From positions 1-20,550 of the forward strand of contig JAYKJI010000060.1 in the NCBI GenBank assembly GCA_035285405.1: a DNA stretch of 20,550 bases, written 5' to 3'. The first letter of the stretch is position 1. The number at the start of each line of letters is the position of its first letter. Both the position numbers and the translations under genes were made by a program. Origin of the DNA: Woronichinia sp035285405. Lineage in GTDB: Bacteria; Cyanobacteriota; Cyanobacteriia; Cyanobacteriales; Microcystaceae. Of the stretch, positions 1 to 7,596 are shown in pieces. The notes under the pieces were generated by a model, which saw nothing but the letters and a program-made list of their open reading frames with translations, was not told the DNA's origin and made no database searches.

Positions 1-1340
1 AAAGTCACGATCGCTACGGTAGGAACGGTCAAAGCATCCTTGAGATTATCTCCCATAAAAATGACATCGGCATTCATTTTAGAGCGCAGTTTTTCCTGGC
101 CGGTGATCAGCGCGACCGTTACCTCAAAGGAAGTCACATTATTTTCGACGATCGCCTCTGGAGCAATGCGAATGACCTTACCTTGAAAAACCTCATTGGG
201 GAAGGCATCCGCCGTGATCTTCACCGTTTGGCCCAGTTTAAGGGTCATAATATCCACCTCCGGCACTTTGGCCACAATTTCTAGACCCCTGGCCAGGGCT
301 AAAATGGACGTGGAAGTGGCAGAAGCCGTACTAGAAGCCGATGTGGTAGGAGTCACAAAAGCCCCAACCGTTGCAAACTTTTGGGTAATCGTGCCAGCAA
401 AGGGAGCCGTAATAAAAGTATCTTGGTACTGGATTTTCACCCGCTCTAGATCTGCCTGGGCTGCTGCTGCCACCGCTTTTAAAGAAGCCAGTTCGGCCTT
501 GGCCGTATATTGACGTTGTTCAAAGGCAGCAATTTGTCCCTTGAGAGCCTGTTCCGATTCGACCACTGCCGCCCGTAATTCTTGGATTTGTTGTTCAATT
601 TGTCCTAATTCTGGATCGGCTGTATTTTTGGCCTGATCCAGTTTGCCCAGGGATTCAATCAAACCGGCTTTGGCACTGAGATAGTCATTGGAAACTTCAT
701 CAAAGCGATCGCGGGAAATTGCACCTTCTTCAATTAAGCTTTTATTGCGATTCATACGGTTTTCGGCTAACTGCAGCCTAGACTCGGACGCATTCAGTTG
801 GGCCCGAAATTGATCAATATCCTTGGGAATTCTGGCCTGTGCCTGGCGCAATCTATCCTGGGCGATCGCCAACTGGGAGCGGGCTTGGGCTACCTTGGTC
901 TGGGCCTGATTAACGTCGGATTCTCGTTGCCGCAATTCCATCGGGATCTTAATTTGAGCCTCTTTAAAACGGGCAATGGTCTCTTCAAATTTAGCCTGGG
1001 ACTGCATCCCTTCCGCAAACACTTCTCGGTTTTCCATGACGGCTAACCGTTGACCCCGATGCACGCGATCGCCCTGTTCTACAAATAACTGCATTAAACG
1101 ACCGGGGGTTTTGGGACTAATATTCACTGTCTGAACGGGTTGAACCGTGCCACTGGCTTTGATTTCTACCGTCAAAGTTTCCTGGGTAGCCGTTACCGTA
1201 TATTTTTCTAAATCTAAAGCACTATTAGATGGCTGTACCATCCGAAAGGTCAGGAATCCAACCACTAGAAGGCCTGCTCCTAATGCCCCTAGGATCAGAG
1301 GAAGAGGATTTTTTATTTTATCTAGCAGTGGAATTTGCAT
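1..1340 (-). CDS. HlyD/MacA-type periplasmic adaptor (membrane-fusion) protein, 3' end cut by window edge
   Basis: The minus frame is open from ATG at 1338-1340 to the window edge (about 446 codons seen, C-terminus missing). A short cytoplasmic N-terminus is followed by one membrane segment at residues about 14-32. Next comes a first biotinyl-lipoyl half-motif (about 60-105, with VEQGDRVHRGQRLAVMENRE), then a long Gln/Ala/Glu-rich coiled-coil hairpin (about 110-285). The return lipoyl half follows (ITAPFAGTITQ), then a beta-barrel region ending VPTVAIVT. This is the order seen in adaptors of tripartite efflux or export pumps, which link an inner-membrane ABC or RND transporter to an outer-membrane channel. 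The C-terminal part resembles MacA/RND adaptors more than toxin HlyD. The partner transporter would lie beyond the left edge, so the substrate cannot be assigned. The gene is divergent from the transporter at 1423, with an 82-bp shared upstream region. Confidence 0.9.
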   Translation of the reverse strand, partial: MQIPLLDKIKNPLPLILGALGAGLLVVGFLTFRMVQPSNSALDLEKYTVTATQETLTVEIKASGTVQPVQTVNISPKTPGRLMQLFVEQGDRVHRGQRLAVMENREVFAEGMQSQAKFEETIARFKEAQIKIPMELRQRESDVNQAQTKVAQARSQLAIAQDRLRQAQARIPKDIDQFRAQLNASESRLQLAENRMNRNKSLIEEGAISRDRFDEVSNDYLSAKAGLIESLGKLDQAKNTADPELGQIEQQIQELRAAVVESEQALKGQIAAFEQRQYTAKAELASLKAVAAAAQADLERVKIQYQDTFITAPFAGTITQKFATVGAFVTPTTSASSTASATSTSILALARGLEIVAKVPEVDIMTLKLGQTVKITADAFPNEVFQGKVIRIAPEAIVENNVTSFEVTVALITGQEKLRSKMNADVIFMGDNLKDALTVPTVAIVT

Positions 1341-1422
1341 AGAAACTGATGACAAAAAAAACTCTCGAATGTTTCATCTATAGTAACGTTAAGATCAACG
1401 TAATGAATCTTTACATTTAATT

Positions 1423-2886
1423 ATGGTCGTTTCCTTATCTGCCCTGGCATCGTTTAAAAAGCGTTTAAAAACCGTCTTTTTGTTTGGAAATGAGCCGACA
1501 CTAGAATTATTCGCTATTTTAAGCGTTTATTTTGTCCAGGGCATCTTAGGGTTAGCTCGCCTGGCCGTTAGTTTTTTCCTCAAAGATGATTTGGGCTTGA
1601 GTCCGGCCCAGATGGGAGCCTTAACCGGAATTGCCGCCATCCCTTGGATTATTAAACCGCTTTTTGGATTTTTGTCTGATGGTTTACCCTTGTTTGGCTA
1701 TCGTCGGCGTTCCTATCTGATTCTATCGGGACTTTTGGGAAGCCTATCCTGGTTGGTGTTGGCCACCATGATTAATTCTGTTTGGGGAGTAACGCTGACT
1801 CTCTTGGTGACCTCTTTATCGGTGGCAGTTAGCGATGTGATTGCGGATTCAGTGGTTGTAGAACGGGCCCAGCAGGAATCGATGAGTAAAGCCGGTTCTC
1901 TACAATCCCTCACCTGGGGAACAGCGGCCTTGGGAGGACTGATAACGGCCTATTTTAGTGGTTTACTGTTAGAACAGATTAGTGCGAGAACCACATTTGC
2001 CATTACGGCTTGTTTTCCTTTGCTTGTTTCTTTTTCAGCCTTTTTGATTAGAGAAGAAAAGCCCGCTTTGCCTTCCCTCAATAATCCCCTTGCCAATACC
2101 AAAAATCAATTACAACAATTAGGACAAACGATTCGGCAGAAATCCATTTTATTGCCCACAATTTTTATTTTTCTGTGGCAGGCAACTCCTAGCGCAGATT
2201 CAGCTTTCTTTTACTTTACAACTAATGAACTAGGGTTTGAGCCAGAATTTTTGGGACGGGTACGACTGGTGACGAGCTTGGCTGGTTTAATTGGTATTGG
2301 TTTATATCAAAAGTTTCTAAAAACGATTCCCTTTCGTCCCATGCTGGGTTGGTGTACGGTGATTTCCTGTTTGCTCGGTTTTACGTCCCTGATTCTTGTC
2401 ACCCATAGTAATCGGGTGATTGGGATTGACGATCATTGGTTTAGTCTGGGGGATAGTTTGGTCTTAACGGTTATTGGTCAAGTGGCTTTTATGCCAGTTT
2501 TAGTACTTTCGGCACGTCTTTGTCCCAAAGGAATTGAGGCCACTTTATTTGCTTTGTTGATGTCGATCTGGAATTTAGCCGGATTAACGTCTCAAGAGTT
2601 AGGGGCTTTGCTAACTCATTGGTTAGGGGTAACGGAAACTAATTTTGATTATTTGGCTCCCTTAATTATTATTACCAATCTAACCACCCTATTACCTTTG
2701 CTACTATTGAATTGGTTGCCAGCCGGAGATCCCCAAGACTTTTCTCAATTGGATGCGGATAATCGTTCTTTTCCGTCACCGGAATTATTTGAGCCTCACC
2801 GTTTGGGAACCTTAGCAGATCAAAGTTTTTTGCCAGAGTTTATGCCTGATTTAGGGACACCGATCAAAGAAAGAAAATCCCCTTAG
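1423..2886 (+). CDS. Folate/biopterin-family (BT1/FBT) major facilitator transporter
   Basis: This 487-residue polytopic membrane protein has about 12 hydrophobic segments. The N-terminal half carries the family-typical run YFVQGILGLARLAVSFFLKD (about residues 36-55), then PWIIKPLFGFLSD and GYRRRSYL (about 74-98); the Asp and Arg cluster is the conserved MFS loop 2-3 signature as modified in the BT1 family. Cyanobacterial and plastid members of this family transport folates or pterins. The exact substrate here is inferred from family only. The C-terminal tail (about 445-487) is hydrophilic and Pro/Glu-rich. ATG 1423 follows an AT-rich leader without a clear Shine-Dalgarno. It is a single gene followed by a terminator-like hairpin, and nothing in it points to nitrogen fixation. 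Confidence 0.88.
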   Translation: MVVSLSALASFKKRLKTVFLFGNEPTLELFAILSVYFVQGILGLARLAVSFFLKDDLGLSPAQMGALTGIAAIPWIIKPLFGFLSDGLPLFGYRRRSYLILSGLLGSLSWLVLATMINSVWGVTLTLLVTSLSVAVSDVIADSVVVERAQQESMSKAGSLQSLTWGTAALGGLITAYFSGLLLEQISARTTFAITACFPLLVSFSAFLIREEKPALPSLNNPLANTKNQLQQLGQTIRQKSILLPTIFIFLWQATPSADSAFFYFTTNELGFEPEFLGRVRLVTSLAGLIGIGLYQKFLKTIPFRPMLGWCTVISCLLGFTSLILVTHSNRVIGIDDHWFSLGDSLVLTVIGQVAFMPVLVLSARLCPKGIEATLFALLMSIWNLAGLTSQELGALLTHWLGVTETNFDYLAPLIIITNLTTLLPLLLLNWLPAGDPQDFSQLDADNRSFPSPELFEPHRLGTLADQSFLPEFMPDLGTPIKERKSP

Positions 2887-2890
2887 TCTC

Positions 2891-2919
2891 AAAAGCGGCG
2901 ATCGCTGATTGCTTTTTTT
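2891..2919 (+). terminator. Probable intrinsic terminator after the folate-type transporter
   Basis: Arms AAAAGC (2891-2896) and GCTTTT (2911-2916) enclose a loop containing the HIP1 octamer, which can pair internally. The right arm runs into seven T residues. It starts 5 bp after the transporter stop codon. Confidence 0.55.
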
Positions 2920-2965
2920 AATGAACTTTGGTGAAATGTTTTATCGGATTCAACCTTGTTGAGAC

Positions 2966-2997
2966 TTGACCTTAATGTTGTGTTAAGGCATTGTAGA
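2966..2997 (+). promoter_or_regulatory. Candidate glcF promoter/operator with a 19-bp inverted repeat
   Basis: A perfect inverted repeat CCTTAA (2970-2975) - 7 nt - TTAAGG (2983-2988) sits 50 bp upstream of the glcF start. It overlaps a possible -35 (TTGACC, 2966-2971). A -10 is poor (around TGTAGA, 2992-2997, spacing 20). The dyad is seen directly; the operator role is inferred and the binding protein unknown. Confidence 0.35.
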
Positions 2998-3037
2998 AAA
3001 GGCTGTGCTATCGTCAGAGATAACCTTCTAAACCTCC

Positions 3038-4405
3038 ATGAATATTACCGATCATCCTGACAGTTTTGATTTTCAAACCCAGCTAGAAGAAACCGTGATT
3101 GGTTTTGATCTCCAAAATCCTCCCTCCCAAAAGGTGATTGATAGTTGTGTTCACTGTGGTTTTTGTCTGTCAACTTGTCCTAGTTATCGCGTTATCGGCA
3201 AAGAAATGGATTCTCCGCGGGGACGCATTTACTTAATGAATGCCATTAACCAAGGGCAAGCTTCCTTAGATAGCACGACAAGTCAACATTTTGATAGTTG
3301 TCTCGGCTGTTTGGCCTGTGTGAGTACCTGTCCTTCTGGTGTACAGTACGATCAACTGATCAGCGCGACCCGTTCTCAAGTGGAACGCAATCAACCTCGC
3401 TCCCTCGGCGATCGCCTCATTCGATGGCTCATTTTTAATCTTTTTCCCTATCCCCAACGTTTACAAATTCTATTACCTTTCTTCTGGATTTATCAAAATC
3501 TAGGCTTACAAAAACTGGTACGAGCGAGTGGTTTACTCGAAAAGTTCTTTCCCCGTTTAGCGGCGATGGAAGCGATTTTACCCCGCATTACTCGTCAATC
3601 TTTTTCGGGAAATTATCCTGATTGTATTCCAGCCCAAGGCCAAAAACGTTATCGAGTAGGAATGGTTCTGGGCTGTGTGCAACGACTCTTTTTTTCTAAT
3701 GTGAATGAGGCAACAGCCAGAGTATTAACTGCCAATGGTTGTGAAGTGGTGATTCCCAAAAGTCAGGGATGTTGTGCTGCCCTACCGGCTCACCAGGGAC
3801 AGGAAGCTCAGGCTCAGGCCTTAGCGCGTCAGATGATTGATAGTTTTGCGGATAGTCATGTGGATTTTATTCTGATTAATGCGGCGGGTTGTGGCCATAC
3901 GCTCAAGGAATATCATCATATTTTAGCCAACGATCCAGATTACGCAGAAAAGGCCCAGCAATTTGTAGCTAAAGTTAGAGATATTCAGGAGTTTCTAGCA
4001 GAAGTGGGTTTAGTAACACCTTTAATGCCCATTAGTGATGAAATGTTAACGGTGGTTTATCAGGATGCTTGCCATTTATTACATGGTCAAAAAATCAGTG
4101 TACAACCCCGACAATTATTGATGCAAATCCCTAATCTCAATCTTAAGGAAGCGATCGATGCGGCTCTTTGTTGCGGTAGCGCAGGGGTCTATAATATGTT
4201 ACAACCACAAGTTGCCGATGCCCTGGGGCAACAAAAAGTAACGAATTTACTGAATACGGGAGCCAAGCTCATTGCGTCGGCCAATCCAGGCTGTTCTCTG
4301 CAAATTCAGAAACATCTTGCAAAGCAAGGTAAGTCTTTCCATTTAATGCATCCAATAGAATTATTAGATCAGGCAATTCGAGGCGTTAAATTAACGCTTT
4401 CCTAA
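3038..4405 (+). CDS. glcF: Glycolate oxidase/dehydrogenase iron-sulfur subunit GlcF
   Basis: The 455-residue soluble protein has two 4Fe-4S ligand sets at the N-terminus: C37-x2-C40-x2-C43-x3-C47P and C88-x2-C91-x2-C94-x3-C98P. Two CCG (cysteine-rich) domains follow, with SQGCCAALPAHQG near residues 242-254 and CCGSAGVYN near 384-392; these bind a non-cubane cluster in heterodisulfide-reductase-like proteins. The arrangement and length match GlcF, which passes electrons from the FAD subunit GlcD during oxidation of glycolate to glyoxylate in photorespiration. No glcD is present here; cyanobacteria often encode it elsewhere. The start codon lacks a strong Shine-Dalgarno. Related CCG-domain subunits (for example of lactate oxidation) are possible, but GlcF is the best fit. 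Confidence 0.88.
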   Translation: MNITDHPDSFDFQTQLEETVIGFDLQNPPSQKVIDSCVHCGFCLSTCPSYRVIGKEMDSPRGRIYLMNAINQGQASLDSTTSQHFDSCLGCLACVSTCPSGVQYDQLISATRSQVERNQPRSLGDRLIRWLIFNLFPYPQRLQILLPFFWIYQNLGLQKLVRASGLLEKFFPRLAAMEAILPRITRQSFSGNYPDCIPAQGQKRYRVGMVLGCVQRLFFSNVNEATARVLTANGCEVVIPKSQGCCAALPAHQGQEAQAQALARQMIDSFADSHVDFILINAAGCGHTLKEYHHILANDPDYAEKAQQFVAKVRDIQEFLAEVGLVTPLMPISDEMLTVVYQDACHLLHGQKISVQPRQLLMQIPNLNLKEAIDAALCCGSAGVYNMLQPQVADALGQQKVTNLLNTGAKLIASANPGCSLQIQKHLAKQGKSFHLMHPIELLDQAIRGVKLTLS

Positions 4406-4413
4406 TACTTAGG

Positions 4414-4467
4414 TTGGTGATTGGGAAGTCGCTATTACTATAGTTATCACTCCCTTTAAATCACCAA
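4414..4467. terminator. Long hairpin between convergent glcF and modA, probable bidirectional terminator
   Basis: Perfect 9-bp arms TTGGTGATT (4414-4422) and AATCACCAA (4459-4467) enclose a second pairing, GGGA (4423-4426) with TCCC (4451-4454). It fills most of the 75-bp gap between two converging genes. There is no long T-run on either side, so intrinsic termination is inferred from position and structure. Confidence 0.5.
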
Positions 4468-4480
4468 TAGTCAGTAATCT

Positions 4481-5272
4481 TTAGTTGACAAAGCCATATT
4501 TTTTAAAGATAGTTTTGCCAGGACTACTCAGGAGAAATTGACTAAAGGCTTTAGCCACATTAGGATTTTTACTATCCTTTAAAACGGCAAGGGGATAAAC
4601 AATCGGAGAGTGGGAATCTTTAGGGGCTGTAGCAGCGATTCTGACCTGACTAGAGGTTTTAGCATCCGTAAGATAAACCATGCCTGCATTCACATTTCCA
4701 GTTTCTACATAGGTCAAAACCTGGCGAACATCTTTGCCATAGATAATTTTAGATCTAACTTGGTCGAGAATTTTGTAGAACTTGAGAACTTCCTCACCAT
4801 ATTGACCCGCAGGAACGGATTTTGGCTCACCTAAGGCAATTTTGCTAATCTCTGGTTTGGTTAAATCCTGAAAGTTAGTAACGATTTTTTCTGTTTTTGG
4901 GGTGATTAAAACCAGTTGATTTTTGGCTAGGATTTGACGTGAGCCTGGCAGCAACAAATTTTTGCTCTCCAGGGCATCCATTTGTTTATTGGCTGCCGAA
5001 ATAAAAATGTCAACGGGGGCACCCTGTTCAATTTGCTGCTGTAGAGAACCAGAGGAGCCAAAATTGTAAGTAATAGTCGTTTTTGGGTCTTTTTTCTGAT
5101 ATTCCGTCTTAATTTCGTTTAAAGCATCCTTAAGACTAATAGCAGCAGAAATTGTGAGGGTATTTGATTGAGCAAAAACGGGCTTAATTAGTGGTTTTTG
5201 CTGAAAAATGTAGGGAATTGCAAGGGAAACGGTAATTGCTGAAAGGAGCGTCAACAAATGTCTTTTTTTCAT
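4481..5272 (-). CDS. modA: Molybdate ABC transporter periplasmic binding protein ModA
   Basis: The protein is 263 residues. An N-terminal basic and hydrophobic signal peptide ends near VFA|QS (predicted cleavage about 34/35). The mature protein begins TLTISAAISLKDALNEI, the ModA signature in which the early Ser residues contact the oxyanion. It continues with YNFGSSGSLQQQIEQGAPVDIFISA and, later, GNVNAGMVYLTDA, both typical of ModA. It captures molybdate (or tungstate) for the ModBC permease, supplying Mo for FeMo-co. No modB or modC is adjacent. GAGG lies about 9 nt before the ATG. The gene is divergent from mop with a 141-bp shared control region, and it borders the nif block, which supports a role in diazotrophic Mo supply. 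Confidence 0.93.
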   Translation of the reverse strand: MKKRHLLTLLSAITVSLAIPYIFQQKPLIKPVFAQSNTLTISAAISLKDALNEIKTEYQKKDPKTTITYNFGSSGSLQQQIEQGAPVDIFISAANKQMDALESKNLLLPGSRQILAKNQLVLITPKTEKIVTNFQDLTKPEISKIALGEPKSVPAGQYGEEVLKFYKILDQVRSKIIYGKDVRQVLTYVETGNVNAGMVYLTDAKTSSQVRIAATAPKDSHSPIVYPLAVLKDSKNPNVAKAFSQFLLSSPGKTIFKKYGFVN

Positions 5273-5348
5273 AGAGACTACCTCGTTTTGTATCTTACTT
5301 GACTAAATTATTGTTTAGGCATAAACTATTATTAAATGGTCTTTCTAA

Positions 5349-5361
5349 TGACATAGTGTCA
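5349..5361. promoter_or_regulatory. Inverted repeat TGACA-TAG-TGTCA between modA and mop
   Basis: A perfect 5-bp dyad with a 3-bp spacer lies in the divergent modA/mop spacer, 53 bp before the mop ATG. It does not resemble the enterobacterial ModE site. Its role as an operator for one or both Mo genes is inferred from position only. Confidence 0.3.
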
Positions 5362-5413
5362 AAAGATACAAATTTCAAAAACAAATTACGTGCCTTTTGT
5401 GGAGGTTAAAATC

Positions 5414-5623
5414 ATGGAAATTAGTGCCAGAAATGCCTTAAAAGGAACCGTTAAAGCGGTTAATATTGGCTCGGTGAATGATGAGATTATTTTAGAAATT
5501 GCGCCTGGGATTGAGGTCGTTTCTATCATTACTAAATCTTCAGCCGAAAAGTTAGGTCTTGCAGTGGGAAAAGAGGCTTATGCCGTTGTTAAAGCCAGTG
5601 ATGTACTGATTGCAATTGACTAG
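5414..5623 (+). CDS. mop: Mop-type molbindin (TOBE domain), molybdate-binding protein
   Basis: This 69-residue protein consists of a single Mop/TOBE domain: SARNALKGTVKAVNIGSVND at the N-terminus, then ITKSSAEKLGLAVGKEAYAV and a terminal KASDVLIA. Molbindins oligomerise and bind molybdate at subunit interfaces, acting as a cytoplasmic Mo buffer or sensor. The start is set by a strong GGAGG at 5401-5405, 8 nt before ATG 5414. An upstream in-frame GTG at 5390 overlaps that ribosome-binding site and is rejected. Next to modA and the nif block, storage of Mo for nitrogenase is the likely role. Confidence 0.93.
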   Translation: MEISARNALKGTVKAVNIGSVNDEIILEIAPGIEVVSIITKSSAEKLGLAVGKEAYAVVKASDVLIAID

Positions 5624-5633
5624 ATTTCGAATT

Positions 5634-5666
5634 AATCCCCCTAAATTCTCCTTTTTGAGGGGGATT
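5634..5666. terminator. Hairpin terminator between convergent mop and the cupin gene
   Basis: Arms AATCCCCCT (5634-5642) and AGGGGGATT (5658-5666) have a 15-nt loop and are followed by a short T-rich run. The element is placed so that it can end mop transcription and the nif block from the other side. It belongs to the same C/G-rich palindrome family that fills the nif spacers. Confidence 0.65.
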
Positions 5667-5687
5667 TTTAAACAAACCTAATAAAAC

Positions 5688-6338
5688 CTAATATTTTCTA
5701 CGTTTTTGAGTAATGGGCTCAAATTCAAATCTTTGACTAGCTTGAGTTTCACCATAAATGTTAAAAGTAATGAGGGGTTCATTGCTAATCGCTTCTATTT
5801 GATGAATGGCACTAGGTGTAAAACTAATAATATCTCCAGGCATTAAAGTAATATCGCCTATTGGCATAATTTTAGTTCCTAAAGTTGGATCATAAACCTG
5901 TTGCCAAAAGGTATTTTTTTCCAGTCCTTTCAGAATAGCCACAACGCCCCAGGTTCCATGATTATGGGGGGGGGAGCTAAAACCTTGTGAAAAAGTAACG
6001 CTCTGAACGGTTAAGGGAAAGCCAATTTCATCATAAAGATTAAGAACGGAAACCCCTGTCTTTTCGCAAGGCTCAAGATATTGATTTTGGATCCAATAGG
6101 AATTAATAATTAATTTACGGACTAACTTACGAATAAAAGGTAGATAACTTTCTTCGGATTTAGAAGCATCTTTAAGGTGAGATTGTAGTACGTCTTCCAC
6201 CTCAGTTAAAAAGCGATGAAAATGATAAGATTCTTGAAGTAAAGTCCAAACACGATAGTCAGGATAAACTTGAGCAAACCCTTGATGATTGACTATCCAT
6301 TCTCTCCCTTTTTGTAATAAGTCTGCTGAATTATCCAT
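5688..6338 (-). CDS. Cupin protein of the cysteine-dioxygenase-like type
   Basis: This protein of about 216 residues has an all-helical N-terminal third and a C-terminal cupin barrel. Cupin motif 1 reads PPHNHGTWGVVAILKG, giving metal-ligand candidates H125, H127 and E140. Motif 2 reads PGDIISFTPSAIHQIEA, giving H179 (numbering from ATG 6338). The HNHGTWG context is that of type-I cysteine dioxygenase-like cupins, Fe(II) enzymes that oxidise thiols, but the true substrate is unknown. The start is uncertain: ATG 6338 leaves 4 bp after the ferritin-like gene, whereas an in-frame TTG at 6350 would overlap it by 8 bp and has GAGGG close upstream. It is the last gene of the minus-strand block. A link to cysteine or sulfur supply for Fe-S clusters, or to O2 handling, is inference. 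Confidence 0.75.
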   Translation of the reverse strand: MDNSADLLQKGREWIVNHQGFAQVYPDYRVWTLLQESYHFHRFLTEVEDVLQSHLKDASKSEESYLPFIRKLVRKLIINSYWIQNQYLEPCEKTGVSVLNLYDEIGFPLTVQSVTFSQGFSSPPHNHGTWGVVAILKGLEKNTFWQQVYDPTLGTKIMPIGDITLMPGDIISFTPSAIHQIEAISNEPLITFNIYGETQASQRFEFEPITQKRRKY

Positions 6339-6342
6339 CGGC

Positions 6343-6777
6343 TCAAACAAAATCCCTCAACATTTTTTTGATTTCAATGTTGTGTAATTCTTCTTGCCCA
6401 ATCATTCCTCTAGCGAACTCTTCAAGATAAACACTAGCATTTTCCACAGTACTTAAAAGTTCTTTGTATAAATCTAATGCCTTTTTTTCATGATTTAAAC
6501 TTTCGGTTAAAATTGTTTTTAAATCATGCTGATTGGTTTCTTCAATGGGGGCAATTTTTAAACTGGGATGTCCTTCTAAACCTGTTAAAATACTCCCAGC
6601 TTGTTGGGCATGAAGTAAGGATTCTGTTGCTTGGGCTTCAAAAAATTGCACAATAGGAATGCGATTGGGGCCTGTCACCATTAAAGAATAATGGGTATAG
6701 CGAACGACTCCTGCCAGTTCAAATTCCATTATCTGGTTAAGAATTTTAATGGTTGCTTCAGAATCAAGGTCTTTCAT
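6343..6777 (-). CDS. Ferritin-like (bacterioferritin-related) four-helix protein
   Basis: This 144-residue four-helix protein aligns with bacterioferritin: FELAGVVRYTHYSLM for helix A, ESLLHAQQAGSILTGLEGHP for helix B, SLNHEKKALDLYKELL for helix C, and GQEELHNIEIKKML for helix D. By register, ferroxidase ligand candidates are E20, H56, E97, E129 and H132. The bridging Glu of helix B appears to be replaced by Ser53, with Glu52 one residue earlier. No obvious haem-binding Met can be assigned. It is tightly linked to the cupin gene downstream and lies 28 bp after the [2Fe-2S] gene. A role in holding or delivering iron for nitrogenase clusters is inferred from context. Confidence 0.8.
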   Translation of the reverse strand: MKDLDSEATIKILNQIMEFELAGVVRYTHYSLMVTGPNRIPIVQFFEAQATESLLHAQQAGSILTGLEGHPSLKIAPIEETNQHDLKTILTESLNHEKKALDLYKELLSTVENASVYLEEFARGMIGQEELHNIEIKKMLRDFV

Positions 6778-6805
6778 TAGGATAAATTTAAGGTCAATTT
6801 ACGGT

Positions 6806-7351
6806 TTAATTATTTTGATTGTTTGCTAGTAGGTCGGCGATCGCATCGGGTTTCATGCCACTTAATCGCTGTTTGCCAGGCATTAAAACGACGTTAGGAG
6901 CCATAGAACATTTCCCCAGACAACCTGTTTCTTGAATAATAACAGATTGAGCCAAGCCCCTTGCTGCTAAATTCTCCTCAATGGCTTGACGTTGTTTCTG
7001 GCTACCTTTTTTTTGACAACCCGATTTTTGGCAAATTAATAATTTAACTTTGTTGGGGACGGGAGCCAGATGAGAAACTTTGGAAGCAATTAAGGGATTA
7101 ATTTGCAAAACTTTTAAATCATTCTTTCCTGTTTTAGCTACTAATTTAGATTTGCCGATAATTTGAATCATTTGATGGGATTCAAGACCGATAGGTAAAA
7201 TTTTCCGCGCTTTTTTGGAAATAGGCAAAATTAATTCTTTTTCAGGAGTGGCAATCTGTATAAACTTACATTTTTCATCATGCCAAATAAAACCTAAAAA
7301 TTCTCCTTCTAGGATAAAAGAGGTGGTGTGTGATTTGGCTTTTTTACTCAT
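6806..7351 (-). CDS. Thioredoxin-fold [2Fe-2S] ferredoxin-domain protein in the nif operon
   Basis: The 181-residue protein has two parts. The N-terminal part (1 to about 95) is a Lys-rich beta domain with no motif I recognise. The C-terminal part (about 100-176) is a thioredoxin-like [2Fe-2S] ferredoxin with ligands C107-x4-C112 and C144-x3-C148 (ICQKSGCQ and TGCLGKCSMAPN), the pattern of Shethna-type ferredoxins and NuoE/HoxE. It lies 12 bp after nifT and is co-oriented with the nif genes, so electron transfer or redox protection around nitrogenase is likely but not shown. The fold assignment of the C-terminal half is firm; the physiological partner is unknown. Confidence 0.85.
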   Translation of the reverse strand: MSKKAKSHTTSFILEGEFLGFIWHDEKCKFIQIATPEKELILPISKKARKILPIGLESHQMIQIIGKSKLVAKTGKNDLKVLQINPLIASKVSHLAPVPNKVKLLICQKSGCQKKGSQKQRQAIEENLAARGLAQSVIIQETGCLGKCSMAPNVVLMPGKQRLSGMKPDAIADLLANNQNN

Positions 7352-7363
7352 GGTTTAAAGATA

Positions 7364-7567
7364 TTAAGCTAATCGTTTGGCTTCAATCGTTTGGGGGAGT
7401 TTAAACGGTTCTGTTAATAAGGGGATTGCTAATTCCCAACCGTTGGCTAAGGTAAATATCTTACCATTATTGGTTTCTTCTTGCTTAATCACTTCTTCTT
7501 CTAGGTCTTTTTTGGCGACATAGACGACGAGATGACCTGCACAATTGTTGCGTAACATGACTTTCAT
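7364..7567 (-). CDS. nifT: NifT/FixU family protein
   Basis: This 67-residue protein begins MKVMLRNNCAGHLVVYVAKK and has the conserved KIFTLANGWELAIP core, the NifT/FixU signature. NifT is a small protein of unclear biochemical role that is usually co-expressed with nifZ. AGGA lies about 8 nt before the ATG. It sits 12 bp upstream of the [2Fe-2S] protein and is separated from nifZ by a 176-bp spacer that is mostly a nested palindrome. Confidence 0.93.
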   Translation of the reverse strand: MKVMLRNNCAGHLVVYVAKKDLEEEVIKQEETNNGKIFTLANGWELAIPLLTEPFKLPQTIEAKRLA

Positions 7568-7596
7568 TAAGTTAATTCCTGATTTAATAGTTTGGA

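Noticed and set aside
196..513. Plus-strand frames within the first 1.4 kb (for example 105 codons here)
   Set aside because: All are antisense to a continuous membrane-fusion-protein frame that explains the DNA better.
1386..1401. Dyad ACGTT-N6-AACGT in the spacer at 1341-1422
   Set aside because: Only 5-bp arms in AT-rich DNA, with no recognised regulator; too weak to list.
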